A stretch of 27,618 bases of DNA from FW021-bin31 sp964478125 (GTDB taxonomy: Bacteria > Bacteroidota > Bacteroidia > Chitinophagales > Chitinophagaceae): NCBI GenBank assembly GCA_964478125.1, contig CAYZGR010000041.1, positions 1 through 27,618 on the forward strand. Direction: 5' to 3'. Shown piece by piece: positions 16,801 to 23,994 of the stretch (position 1 is the stretch's first letter; every line of letters begins with the position of its first letter). The position numbers and the translations under genes were made by a program. The notes beneath the pieces were generated by a model. The model made no database searches. It saw only the letters and a program-made list of their open reading frames with translations, and had not been told where the DNA came from.

Positions 16801-17265
16801 TATACGGATAAAGGATCGGGTAACGTTCCGGCATTGACCGGTTCTGATGATCTGATCTTACATGCCCCGGTCTTAAAAGCGGCGGATGCCCAATCTTCCG
16901 GGAACATTTCGGAATTAAGTTATCATAACCGGCAGGTGAAGGCAATCAACGGGAACTCGGGCTGGTTGTTGTTCCCCAAACTCAACTTAAAAAATATTTC
17001 TGCCTTTCAGCTGCTCTATGGAATACAGCAACCTTCGCAAAACGGATGGGAAGTGGAAATTCATCGGGACAAGCCCGACGGCCCCCTGCTGGGATCCTCG
17101 GTTATTGGTAAAAACACGCCTCCCATGAAAATGGCTAATACCTCTATTTCCATTCATCCGGTACAAGACCATGCACGGCATGATCTTTATTTTGTATTTA
17201 AGAAAAAGGATCCCAAAGAAGAAGGCGTATTGGGAATTGACCGGTTTCTGATTAAAGCTAAATAA
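13852..17265 (+). CDS. ThuA / sorbosone-dehydrogenase-like / PKD / cytochrome c lipoprotein
   Basis: This is a 1137-aa multidomain lipoprotein. The ATG at 13852 was chosen because it opens directly on a lipoprotein signal (MKQRALFYL to STSC); the longer frame adds 35 residues with no signal. Domains in order are: ThuA-like, glutamine-amidotransferase fold, about 23-240 (VLVFTKTAGFHHASIPDGV, GGGYVGVHAASD); a glucose/sorbosone-dehydrogenase-type beta-propeller about 264-713 (ERKGGIKYYNRK, GGSIAFDADDNLYLSVGD, DRNPYRISVDKHTGYLYWGEVGPD); PKD about 714-803 (NFGDGTKK, HTYKKAGVYPVSVTISDDNGG); a class I cytochrome c with heme motif CQSCH at 877-881 and possible axial Met927; and a C-terminal region about 950-1137 resembling a carbohydrate-binding beta-sandwich. 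A periplasmic or surface sugar dehydrogenase feeding its own heme is the simplest reading. It is convergent with the sulfatase downstream. Confidence 0.92.
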   Translation: MKQRALFYLATALLIVSTSCTHKRQGEPRVLVFTKTAGFHHASIPDGVKALQKMGKKNHFIVDTTSDASFFTEDSLKKYAAVIFLNTTGDVLNNYQQADFERYIQAGGGYVGVHAASDCEYHWPWYGKLVGAYFDNHPHQQQAKLIIHKDAKFPVTDSLPDPWIRKDEWYNFRAAPKDVHVLVSIDEKSYEGGSNGDHHPMVWYHDFDGGRAFYMELGHTKASYTEPAFLKLLWAGIDYAIGKNEVLNYKKATALRVPDENRFSKTFLAGGLDEPTELTVLPDLNVLIAERKGGIKYYNRKDHSIKKVAQLEVYHHTLHTKGVNVEMGLMGLQADPHYAKNHWVYVYYSPVDTSVDRLSRFKFQNGKFDLQSEQKILEVHTRREICCHTGGSIAFDADDNLYLSVGDNTTPFDEKDPRTGKAYPLNLHGFSPLDDRPGFEHYDDRRAAGNSNDLRGKILRIHVNEDGSYRIPKGNLFPEGTPKTRPEIYVMGDRNPYRISVDKHTGYLYWGEVGPDAGNDSLETRGPRGYDEINQARQAGNFGWPYFVGDNYAYHEYNYATGKSGPAFDPNHVVNNSRNNTGIKVLPPAQPAFIWYPYATSPDFPILGKGGRCAMAGPVYYVNDYPDSSRFPEYYNGKLFIYDWIRNWIMAVTMNKDGDLQTIEPFMPHTTFRNISDMELGSDGKMYIVEYGEGWFSKNPDAALSVISFNSGNRPPVAKVKVDHTSGPLPLKVEVSAAGSTDPDGDNLHYSINFGDGTKKDSDSPNATHTYKKAGVYPVSVTISDDNGGKTTSKNVRIYAGNSLPDVQIQTTGNSSFYFPTRTLHYKVSVADKEDGNIDTDAVQVQAHYLESPDKAAVASGSAAPLSGKSLMESLDCQSCHKINEKSIGPSFMQVALRYQKDRSRALELLSKKIIKGGSGNWGETAMAAHPGLSVSDAKTIVSWIMSLPDQKAEKTSMPLEGSFIPDKKFKLTDQGAILISATYTDKGSGNVPALTGSDDLILHAPVLKAADAQSSGNISELSYHNRQVKAINGNSGWLLFPKLNLKNISAFQLLYGIQQPSQNGWEVEIHRDKPDGPLLGSSVIGKNTPPMKMANTSISIHPVQDHARHDLYFVFKKKDPKEEGVLGIDRFLIKAK

Positions 17266-17272
17266 AATGCTG

Positions 17273-17288
17273 CGTTAATACTTTAACG
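17273..17288. terminator. Small hairpin between convergent genes
   Basis: CGTTAA (17273-17278) and TTAACG (17283-17288) form a 6-bp stem with loop TACT in the 30-nt gap between the stops of the ThuA-fusion gene (plus) and a sulfatase (minus). It could serve both strands, but there is no T-run and the stem is AT-rich, so support is weak. Confidence 0.3.
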
Positions 17289-17295
17289 ATTAACA

Positions 17296-18846
17296 TCAAA
17301 TGTGATCATCGTATTTCCGCATTTGCTTCCATAATTCCCGGACCATCGTGTCCCGGACCGGTTCATAATCCGGATTATCATAAACATTATGAAGCTCCAA
17401 AGAATCTTTTTTGAGATCATACAGCTCCCATTCGTCATTCTCATAGAAGTAAATCAGTTTATAATCTTTAGAACGTACTCCCACATGTTTTGCTACATTA
17501 TGTTCGCCCCCTGATGCATAATAATGGTAATAGACATATTTACGCCAGTCTTTCGGTACCTCGCCCTTCAATACAGATAAGAAACTTTTTCCCTGCATAT
17601 CATCGGGAATTTCCCCACCGGCCGCATCAATAAGAGTCGCTCCTATATCCAGGTTCATGACCGGGGCCTCGCTTACGCTTCCGGGTTTAACCACCGAGGG
17701 CCATCTAACAATCAAAGGCGTACGAAAAGATTCTTTATACATAAACCGCTTATCAAACCAACCGTGTTCTCCTAAATAAAATCCCTGGTCAGAGGTATAA
17801 ATGACGATGGTATTTTTATCCAGGTCATGCGCCTTCAGGTAATCCATGACTCTCCCTACATTGTCGTCCACCGACTGAATCGTTCGCAGATAATCTTTCA
17901 TAAACCGCTGATACTTCCAGCGCACCAGTGCCTTTCCGGAAAGATCTGCCTCCCTGAAGGCTTCATTTTTGGGTTTATAGGCTTTTAAAAAGGCTTGCTG
18001 CTCTTCCGGCGTCAGCCGGCCGAAAACATTTTTCCAAAGGCCATCATAACGGTGTTGGGACTTGGGGAACATTTCTTCCTTTAGATCATAGTTTGGGGAG
18101 AGCCATTTGCCAATCTCCATTTTCTGTTCATGCGCGGCACGTGTCCGTGTGCTATAATCGTCAAATAAGGTCGCAGGCTCGGGAAGGGTTATCGAATCAA
18201 ATTCATTCAGGTATTTTACTTCCGGCATCCAATCCCGGTGCGGGGCTTTATTCCATATCAATATGCAGAATGGTTTGGTCGTATCCCGCCGGTCCATCCA
18301 TTGAAGGGCATGATCCGTTATTAGGTTGGTGATGTACCCTTGCTCCCTGACGGTATCCCCATTCATCCGGATAAAATCAGGTTGGTAATATTCACCCTGG
18401 CCGGGAACAATTTCCCAAAAGTCAAAACCGGTGGGTTTAGTGAAAAGATGCCATTTACCAATTAAAGCAGTCTGATAACCTGCCTTTTGTAATTGTTTAG
18501 GAAAAGTAGTTTGCGAGCCATCAAAAAGATCTCCAATTTTTGCCACGCCGCTTTTGTTGCTGTATTTGCCGCTGATAATGGAAGCCCGGCTGGGGGCACA
18601 AAGTGAATTATTCACAAAAGCATGTCGGAACAACATTCCCTGAGCGGCCAGGCTATCCATAAAAGGGGTGTGATTCAACCCATAGCCATAAGCGCTAATA
18701 GCCTGGTAACCATGATCGTCGCTCATAATGAAGACGATATTGGGCTTATCCGGTTCGGCCTGTTTCTTTTGCTTTTGTTGACAGGAACATAAACAGCCCA
18801 AACACATCAATAAGGCTACATGCAGAAAGTATTTATGGTTTATCAT
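17296..18846 (-). CDS. Sulfatase lipoprotein (S1 family, Cys-type)
   Basis: This 516-aa type I sulfatase has a lipoprotein signal with several cysteines near residues 18-22 (CLCSC), so it is probably anchored in an envelope membrane. The N-terminal metal motif is IVFIMSDDHG (Asp43, Asp44). The catalytic motif CAPSR has Cys83, to be converted to formylglycine. Further family segments are LIGKWHLF, IVIYTSDQGFYLGEHGWFDKR and ESFRTPLIVRWP. The general form resembles N-acetylglucosamine-6-sulfatase and mucin or iduronate sulfatase groups, but the subfamily cannot be fixed by eye. The GH16 gene ends 21 nt upstream, so the two are co-transcribed. It is the last gene of the minus-strand run. Confidence 0.93.
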   Translation of the reverse strand: MINHKYFLHVALLMCLGCLCSCQQKQKKQAEPDKPNIVFIMSDDHGYQAISAYGYGLNHTPFMDSLAAQGMLFRHAFVNNSLCAPSRASIISGKYSNKSGVAKIGDLFDGSQTTFPKQLQKAGYQTALIGKWHLFTKPTGFDFWEIVPGQGEYYQPDFIRMNGDTVREQGYITNLITDHALQWMDRRDTTKPFCILIWNKAPHRDWMPEVKYLNEFDSITLPEPATLFDDYSTRTRAAHEQKMEIGKWLSPNYDLKEEMFPKSQHRYDGLWKNVFGRLTPEEQQAFLKAYKPKNEAFREADLSGKALVRWKYQRFMKDYLRTIQSVDDNVGRVMDYLKAHDLDKNTIVIYTSDQGFYLGEHGWFDKRFMYKESFRTPLIVRWPSVVKPGSVSEAPVMNLDIGATLIDAAGGEIPDDMQGKSFLSVLKGEVPKDWRKYVYYHYYASGGEHNVAKHVGVRSKDYKLIYFYENDEWELYDLKKDSLELHNVYDNPDYEPVRDTMVRELWKQMRKYDDHI

Positions 18847-18867
18847 AGGGCAAATATAAAGTGAAGG

Positions 18868-19653
18868 TTAGAAAGCATAAAATTTCACCCAGTCAATCTC
18901 CATTTCTACCGGCAAGTCGGCCGGGTCTACCCGACCTACCCAACTGCCGCCCAGTTGCATATCAATCAGCAGATAATGCTTGTAATTGCTGAAAGGATAT
19001 TGCCCTTCTTTATCTGTTTGAATACGGGGATAGGCGAATGTTTTTTTACCATTCACAAAAAATACCAGGCTGTCAGGATAATTCTCCAATGCATAAGTAT
19101 TAAAATCATGTGGATTTATAGGAGCGGTAACATGGGATAGCGGGTGATCTTTTATTCCTAACTTTAAGGTATAATGGGAATGAACGGTTTGGTAAACAAT
19201 GGAGTCATCATTCAATCGCTCCATCATATCTATTTCCCCGCCATCGGGCCAACGCGCATTTTCAGCAAGCATCCAGAAAGCAGGCCATGCGCCCTGGGCA
19301 TCGTTAAACTTTGCCCTTATTTCCAATCTCCCGAAGCCAAAAGCTTTTTTACCTTTGGTATAGACTCCTCCGGTAATCCACCGGGCCGTATCATCAGGAA
19401 GGCTATAGTTCATGATCCCCCGCAAGATGAGTTTCCCATCCCGCATGGCAAAACAACTGTCAAAATTGCTCATATGCCGGTTCCAATCGCTCCTTCCCCT
19501 CGGTATCTTTGACCACTTCGTGGTATCAAAATGATCCGCTTGATTGAAATCATCCGACCAGGTCAGACGCCATCCTGGCGTCCGCCTGTTTTTTGAGACA
19601 GAACAGGAAAATAAAAAAAGGCTAAGCAGAAAATAGGAATAGAAGCGCTTCAT
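18868..19653 (-). CDS. GH16-family glycanase lipoprotein
   Basis: This 261-aa protein is a glycoside hydrolase of family 16, which cuts beta-1,3 or beta-1,4 bonds in laminarin, agar, porphyran, carrageenan or similar glycans with retention. It has a lipobox ending at Cys17 (FLFSC). The start of the fold is seen in WRLTWSDDFN. The catalytic signature GGEIDMMERL has nucleophile Glu140, assisting Asp142 and acid/base Glu145, the E-x-D-x-x-E form. Nearby aromatic residues (GAWPAFWMLAE) line the cleft. The end WVKFYAF is typical. The second part of the fold has LIDMQLGGSWVG. It sits between two sulfatase genes, so a sulfated substrate is likely, but the GH16 subfamily cannot be assigned without comparison. 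Confidence 0.9.
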   Translation of the reverse strand: MKRFYSYFLLSLFLFSCSVSKNRRTPGWRLTWSDDFNQADHFDTTKWSKIPRGRSDWNRHMSNFDSCFAMRDGKLILRGIMNYSLPDDTARWITGGVYTKGKKAFGFGRLEIRAKFNDAQGAWPAFWMLAENARWPDGGEIDMMERLNDDSIVYQTVHSHYTLKLGIKDHPLSHVTAPINPHDFNTYALENYPDSLVFFVNGKKTFAYPRIQTDKEGQYPFSNYKHYLLIDMQLGGSWVGRVDPADLPVEMEIDWVKFYAF

Positions 19654-19777
19654 TATGGTATTTTTATAGTATTAAATTACTAGGAGATTAAGAGCCATTG
19701 CACTTAACACTCTCAGGGTTCTCCCTACGGGTAACTTTAATTAATAGCCTACTTCCAAAGGCCGTCTTGTACCCCGG

Positions 19778-19794
19778 CCCTTATCTTATAAGGG
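19778..19794 (-). terminator. Hairpin just after a sulfatase stop
   Basis: CCCTTAT (19778-19784) and ATAAGGG (19788-19794) form a 7-bp stem with a 3-nt loop, four nucleotides beyond the sulfatase stop codon. No T-run follows on the minus strand. It could end or protect the upstream transcript before the GH16 gene, 145 nt away from the sulfatase. The rest of this gap shows nothing convincing. Confidence 0.35.
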
Positions 19795-19798
19795 TAAT

Positions 19799-21346
19799 TT
19801 ATTCTTCCAGCGCTTTTATCCTGAAACTATTTACTTCCGGAGGCATATGCTCCTTTTCCATAATATCTTTCATTCTTTTCACAACATCCGGATGTTGTGC
19901 CGAAACATCATGCTGTTCCCGAATATCCTTATCCAGGTTGAAAAGCTGTATTTTTAAATTTCCTTTTTGCATATCGGGCCTGATCGCCTTCCACTTTCCC
20001 AGCCGCACAGCTTGTTTCCCTCCATAGCCGGGAAATTCCCAATACAGATACGCATGTTTCTCCTGTTTCTCCGGCTGTCCCAAAATAGTAGGCAGGTAGC
20101 TTATACCCTGAATATTCCGGGGAGGATGAATATTCAACAATTCACAAACGGTGGGGAGAAAATCCCATTCCGCAGAAAGCAAATCACTTCTTGTACCGGG
20201 CTTTATCTTCGAGGGCCAGGATATGATAAACGGCTCCCGGATCCCCCCTTCATGCACAGAACCTTTGCCCCATCCATAACCACTTTTAAAAGGGCCGCCG
20301 CTGTTAAACCAATCGGGATCAGAACCGGCTTCAAAAGTAGCGCCATTGTCCCCGGTAAATACAATAAGGGTATTTTCATAAATACCCAGATCTTTAAGTT
20401 CTTTCACGATCCTTCCGACATATTCATCCAGCAGCGTGATCATAGCGGCGCGCGTAGCATGAGGATATCGAACCGGAAAGTAGCTGCCGCCCAGGTAAGG
20501 TTTCTCATCCGTACCAAACTTTTGGATATAATGATCCACCAGTCTTTGCGGGGCCTGCAGAGAAGTATGTGGTAATGGAGAGGCATAATATAAAAAGAAA
20601 GGATGAGACCTGTTCTCTCTGATAAACCGCAAAGCTGCGGCAATAATATGGACAGGAGCGTAGTCGCTTTGCTGATACTTCTCATAGTTTTCAGGATCCT
20701 GAGGATCCAGGTGTTTGGGAAACTTCACATTGGGCCGGCGGGGTTCATTATTTAATGGCGTCCGGAAAGTATTTTCCCAGAGGTGTCCCGGATAATAGGT
20801 ATGATCTTCCCGCTGGCAAAGAAATCCGAAAAAATAATCGAAGCCCTGGTTATTGGGTATGCCGGTCGTAAAGGGGCCGCCCAGACCCCATTTACCCACC
20901 AGCCCGGTTTTATACCCCGCTTTTTGCAGAAGTTCTGCAACCGTGACGGTTGAATCAGGAATAGGGAGCTGTCCTTCCAGAGAAGGATTGGCTTCCACTT
21001 TCTCATAATCCCATACCGCTCCCCTTGATGCCCATTCATCATTTCCACGAATATATGCATGTCCGGCATTCAGCCCGGTCATCAAAGCATAACGAGAAGG
21101 GGCGCATACGGGTTCCGCGTAGTGCTGCATAAACAACATGCCCCTTTTTGCCAGTCGGTCCAAATGAGGCGTTTCGATCTTCTTTTGGCCATAAGCTCCG
21201 ATGTCGCCATAACCGAGGTCATCTGCAAGGATGTAAATAATGTTGGGATGTCTGGAAGTATCCGGACCCTCTTTTAGCGGTTGTGCAAAAAGAGCTCCCA
21301 TAAAAAGAAAACAGTAGATCAGGGATAAAATGGAGAATTTGTTCAT
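19799..21346 (-). CDS. Secreted sulfatase (arylsulfatase A-like, Cys-type)
   Basis: This 515-aa type I sulfatase has a cleavable signal peptide ending at ALFAQ (about residue 22) and so is probably periplasmic. The N-terminal metal motif is YILADDLGYGDIG (Asp42, Asp43). The catalytic motif is CAPSR with Cys81. Other family segments are GLVGKWGLGG, HPFFLYYASPLPHTSLQAP and IVFTGDNGATFE, followed by GSVHEGGIREPFIISWP. This form is typical of arylsulfatase A and galactose/N-acetylgalactosamine-6-sulfatase groups. It lies 131 nt after the threonine aldolase remnant and 145 nt before GH16. Those gaps are longer than elsewhere in the run, so it may have its own promoter; none was recognised. Confidence 0.94.
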   Translation of the reverse strand: MNKFSILSLIYCFLFMGALFAQPLKEGPDTSRHPNIIYILADDLGYGDIGAYGQKKIETPHLDRLAKRGMLFMQHYAEPVCAPSRYALMTGLNAGHAYIRGNDEWASRGAVWDYEKVEANPSLEGQLPIPDSTVTVAELLQKAGYKTGLVGKWGLGGPFTTGIPNNQGFDYFFGFLCQREDHTYYPGHLWENTFRTPLNNEPRRPNVKFPKHLDPQDPENYEKYQQSDYAPVHIIAAALRFIRENRSHPFFLYYASPLPHTSLQAPQRLVDHYIQKFGTDEKPYLGGSYFPVRYPHATRAAMITLLDEYVGRIVKELKDLGIYENTLIVFTGDNGATFEAGSDPDWFNSGGPFKSGYGWGKGSVHEGGIREPFIISWPSKIKPGTRSDLLSAEWDFLPTVCELLNIHPPRNIQGISYLPTILGQPEKQEKHAYLYWEFPGYGGKQAVRLGKWKAIRPDMQKGNLKIQLFNLDKDIREQHDVSAQHPDVVKRMKDIMEKEHMPPEVNSFRIKALEE

Positions 21347-21477
21347 AATCGGATTTGCTTTACTAAATCAACAGGATCTTCCCGTTTCCGTCAGTTGCTG
21401 TACAATCTCATTGCAGACAGGATAAGCTTCCATTAACAAAGTAACGGCTAAAGAGCCCTCCTTAAAAGTAATTCATT

Positions 21478-22505
21478 TTATCTATTTTTCAAAAGCCCTA
21501 TAAAGCGGTCTACCTCAGACATGGGTGTCGCCCAGGAGGTAACCAGCCTGATCACCGAATGGGAATCATTTGTTTTTCCCCAATAATGAAATTCAAAATT
21601 TGCTTTTAATTTTTGGATCAGATGATCCGGAAATAGAGGAAACAACTGATTGGTTTCAGGCGGGGTGATAAATCGAAATCCCGAACCCCGTATCCCTTCC
21701 GCTAATTTCCCGGCCGTAAAATTCGCATGCCGGCCTAGCTGATAATAAAGCCCATCATGAAACAGTTCTTTAAACTGGCTGCCAAAGAACCGCCCCTTGG
21801 CTAAAAGACCGCCTCTTTGTTTCAATAAGTATCGAAAATTTTCATTAATCTCCGGTTGTTGTATCACGATCGCTTCTGCAGCCAATGCCCCGCTCTTCGT
21901 CCCGCCGATATAGAAAACATCTGCCAGGCCCGATAATTCGGAAAGCATCAAATCATTTGCAGGAGCGGTAACTGCCACCGATAACCGGGCCCATCCACGT
22001 ATAGCCATAAATTATTTTTTCTGCAAAGACCGGAAAGCCGGATCAATTCCTTTTTAGAATAAAGGGTTCCTAACTCGGTAGGTTGAGAAATAAATACCAC
22101 CCGGGGCCTCACCCGATGTTCATCCTGGTGGATCTCAATTATCTTTTCAATGGGCTCAGGGCGCAATTTCCCGTCTTCCGAAGGAACCAGATTTATTTTG
22201 TGCCCTGTACCTTCAATCGCTCCCGTTTCATGAACATGGATATGAGCAGTGTCTGCGGCAATTATGGATTCATATGGCCTTAACATCGCAGTTAAGGCGA
22301 TCAAATTCGCCTGTGTGCCACCGGATATAAAATAGATAGAAGCATCAGGATTTTGGATCTCTCTTCGTATCAGGTCAGCGGCAGATCTGGAAAAGGGATC
22401 CTTCCCATAACCAGCCGCACTGATCTGGGCATCTTTTTGTAATGCAGATAATATACGGGGATGCCCGCCATCATGATAATCATCCAGAAAGCTGAATCTA
22501 TCCAT
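21478..22505 (-). pseudogene. Threonine aldolase-family gene broken by a 1-nt frameshift
   Basis: Two overlapping frames together make a PLP-dependent low-specificity threonine aldolase of about 342 aa, the family's normal length. The 5' part (22505 to about 21990) has NDYHDGGHPRIL-like start, SGGTQANLIAL and ends correctly at LWLYVDG. The 3' part resumes in another frame with ARLSVAV, the VDGARL motif being split exactly at the junction, then GGTKSGAL with the PLP lysine at about 21895-21897. One missing C in the run CCC at 21990-21992 (plus strand) explains it. The gene follows GH29 after 16 nt. The family converts threonine or allo-threonine to glycine and acetaldehyde. Whether the break is real or a base-calling error cannot be decided here. 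Confidence 0.85.
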
Positions 22506-22521
22506 AGCTCTGTGACAGGTG

Positions 22522-23991
22522 CTAAAGACTGTTCTCCAACGCTATAACCAAAGGCACTTTAAGCGCTTTGGGTTGTAATGAAGACAGATCAATTTCACAA
22601 TCCTTATTTTTTTGCTTCCAACTTACGCTTTTTTTATAGCCTGGAATACGAATATGAGTATTTTTGGCAGGAGTAAAATTCTGAATAGTGACTTTTGACC
22701 GATATGCAGGAATAATGCAGTATAAATTTTTATTTTTTTGCGTAAAAAACATTTCAATATGGGCGCTGTTTTCATCAGGTTTTATCAATTTACTAACATC
22801 GTAACCCGACATGTAGCTGGCCTTGCTTGTTTTCGGCCGTGCGCCGGCACTCCACTGCCGGATCCGTTTCCATGGACGCGTATCATAGATTGCGTCCCCA
22901 TTGGTCTCAAGCCAGCTTCCTATTTCTGCCAATCGTTGCTGCATGATCACCGGAATCCGGCCATCCGCCGTAGGACCCACATCCAATAACAAGTTCCCGC
23001 CCCGTGATACCACATCTATCAGCGTTAAAATAAGTTGGTAACCGGTTTTATAATCCTTCAAGGACTCCATTCTGTTGTATCCATAGGAATATCCGATGCC
23101 CTGGCTTTCTTCCCAGGTGATGCCAGGGTCTTTGCCGCTTCCATATTCTGAAGTCGTGTACGTACAACCTGTATTTTTTCCCCGGGTATTGCTTCCCCAG
23201 CGGTCGTTCACCACCACCTCTTTGGCGACCGGGGAATCATTAAAGAGCCAGGCCAGGAACTTCAGGCTATGCCAGGCGGTATCCGGTAAATCCCATTCCC
23301 CATCCGCAAAGATCACCGAAGGCTTGTAGCGGGTAACCAGATCTTTTAATTCGGGCATCATCACTTTCCGGATATAAAGTTGCCGGTCTGCCAGCCATAA
23401 GGGATTATACCATTCATATAAAGAGTAGTAATACCCCATACGCAACCCTGCTTTCCTGACCGCATGAGTAAGGTCGCCGAGTAAGTCGCGATGGGGCGTG
23501 CCGGTAACCGCATTCCAGGGATGCCCCCAGGAGCTGTCTGCCCAGGGACTGTTCCATAAGCAGTATCCCTCATGGTGTTTGGATGTCAAAACCACATAAC
23601 GCGCCCCCGATTGTTTGAAAATGCGGGCCCATTGATCCGGGTCAAACAGCTCCGCATGAAACTGTTTTTCAAAATCTTCGTAATGGAAATTGCCCCCGTA
23701 TTTTTTCTCCTGAAAAGCTTTTACCGCTGCATGCGCTTTAGCATCCTTATTTCTCAGGTCATTCCAATACCATTCGGCATAACTGGCGCCGCTGTTGGGA
23801 ATAACAGGCACGTACGAGGGGACGGAATACACGCCCCAATGGATAAATATCCCAAATTTGGCTTCGTTAAACCAGGCCGGGATACCCCGCGTATTCAAAG
23901 ATTTCCAATTGGGCTCATAATGCTGCGCTGCAAGCGGGCAGACACCGCCGGCAAGCAGCGCGAAGAGGATCAATATTTTTTTCATAAGCAT
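22522..23991 (-). CDS. GH29 alpha-L-fucosidase (first copy)
   Basis: This 489-aa secreted enzyme belongs to GH29, which releases L-fucose from glycans by retaining hydrolysis. A signal peptide ends near CPLAAQ (residue 23). Family segments are AKFGIFIHWGVYSVPSY (45-60), YVVLTSKHHEGYCLW (132-146), MGYYYSLYEWYNP, and VIFADGEWD with the likely nucleophile Asp230. LLLDVGPTADGRIP closes the catalytic barrel and a beta-sandwich follows. Another Met at position 3 is an equally good start. The gene begins only 3 nt after the stop of the second GH29 gene and 16 nt before the threonine aldolase, so the three form an operon. The acid/base residue, which separates subfamilies A and B, was not assigned. 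Confidence 0.94.
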   Translation of the reverse strand: MLMKKILILFALLAGGVCPLAAQHYEPNWKSLNTRGIPAWFNEAKFGIFIHWGVYSVPSYVPVIPNSGASYAEWYWNDLRNKDAKAHAAVKAFQEKKYGGNFHYEDFEKQFHAELFDPDQWARIFKQSGARYVVLTSKHHEGYCLWNSPWADSSWGHPWNAVTGTPHRDLLGDLTHAVRKAGLRMGYYYSLYEWYNPLWLADRQLYIRKVMMPELKDLVTRYKPSVIFADGEWDLPDTAWHSLKFLAWLFNDSPVAKEVVVNDRWGSNTRGKNTGCTYTTSEYGSGKDPGITWEESQGIGYSYGYNRMESLKDYKTGYQLILTLIDVVSRGGNLLLDVGPTADGRIPVIMQQRLAEIGSWLETNGDAIYDTRPWKRIRQWSAGARPKTSKASYMSGYDVSKLIKPDENSAHIEMFFTQKNKNLYCIIPAYRSKVTIQNFTPAKNTHIRIPGYKKSVSWKQKNKDCEIDLSSLQPKALKVPLVIALENSL

Positions 23992-23994
23992 TCT

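Noticed and set aside
21478..22008. Separate small gene of 176 codons
   Set aside because: It is the 3' half of a threonine aldolase; its first residues before ARLSV are out-of-frame sequence of the 5' half.
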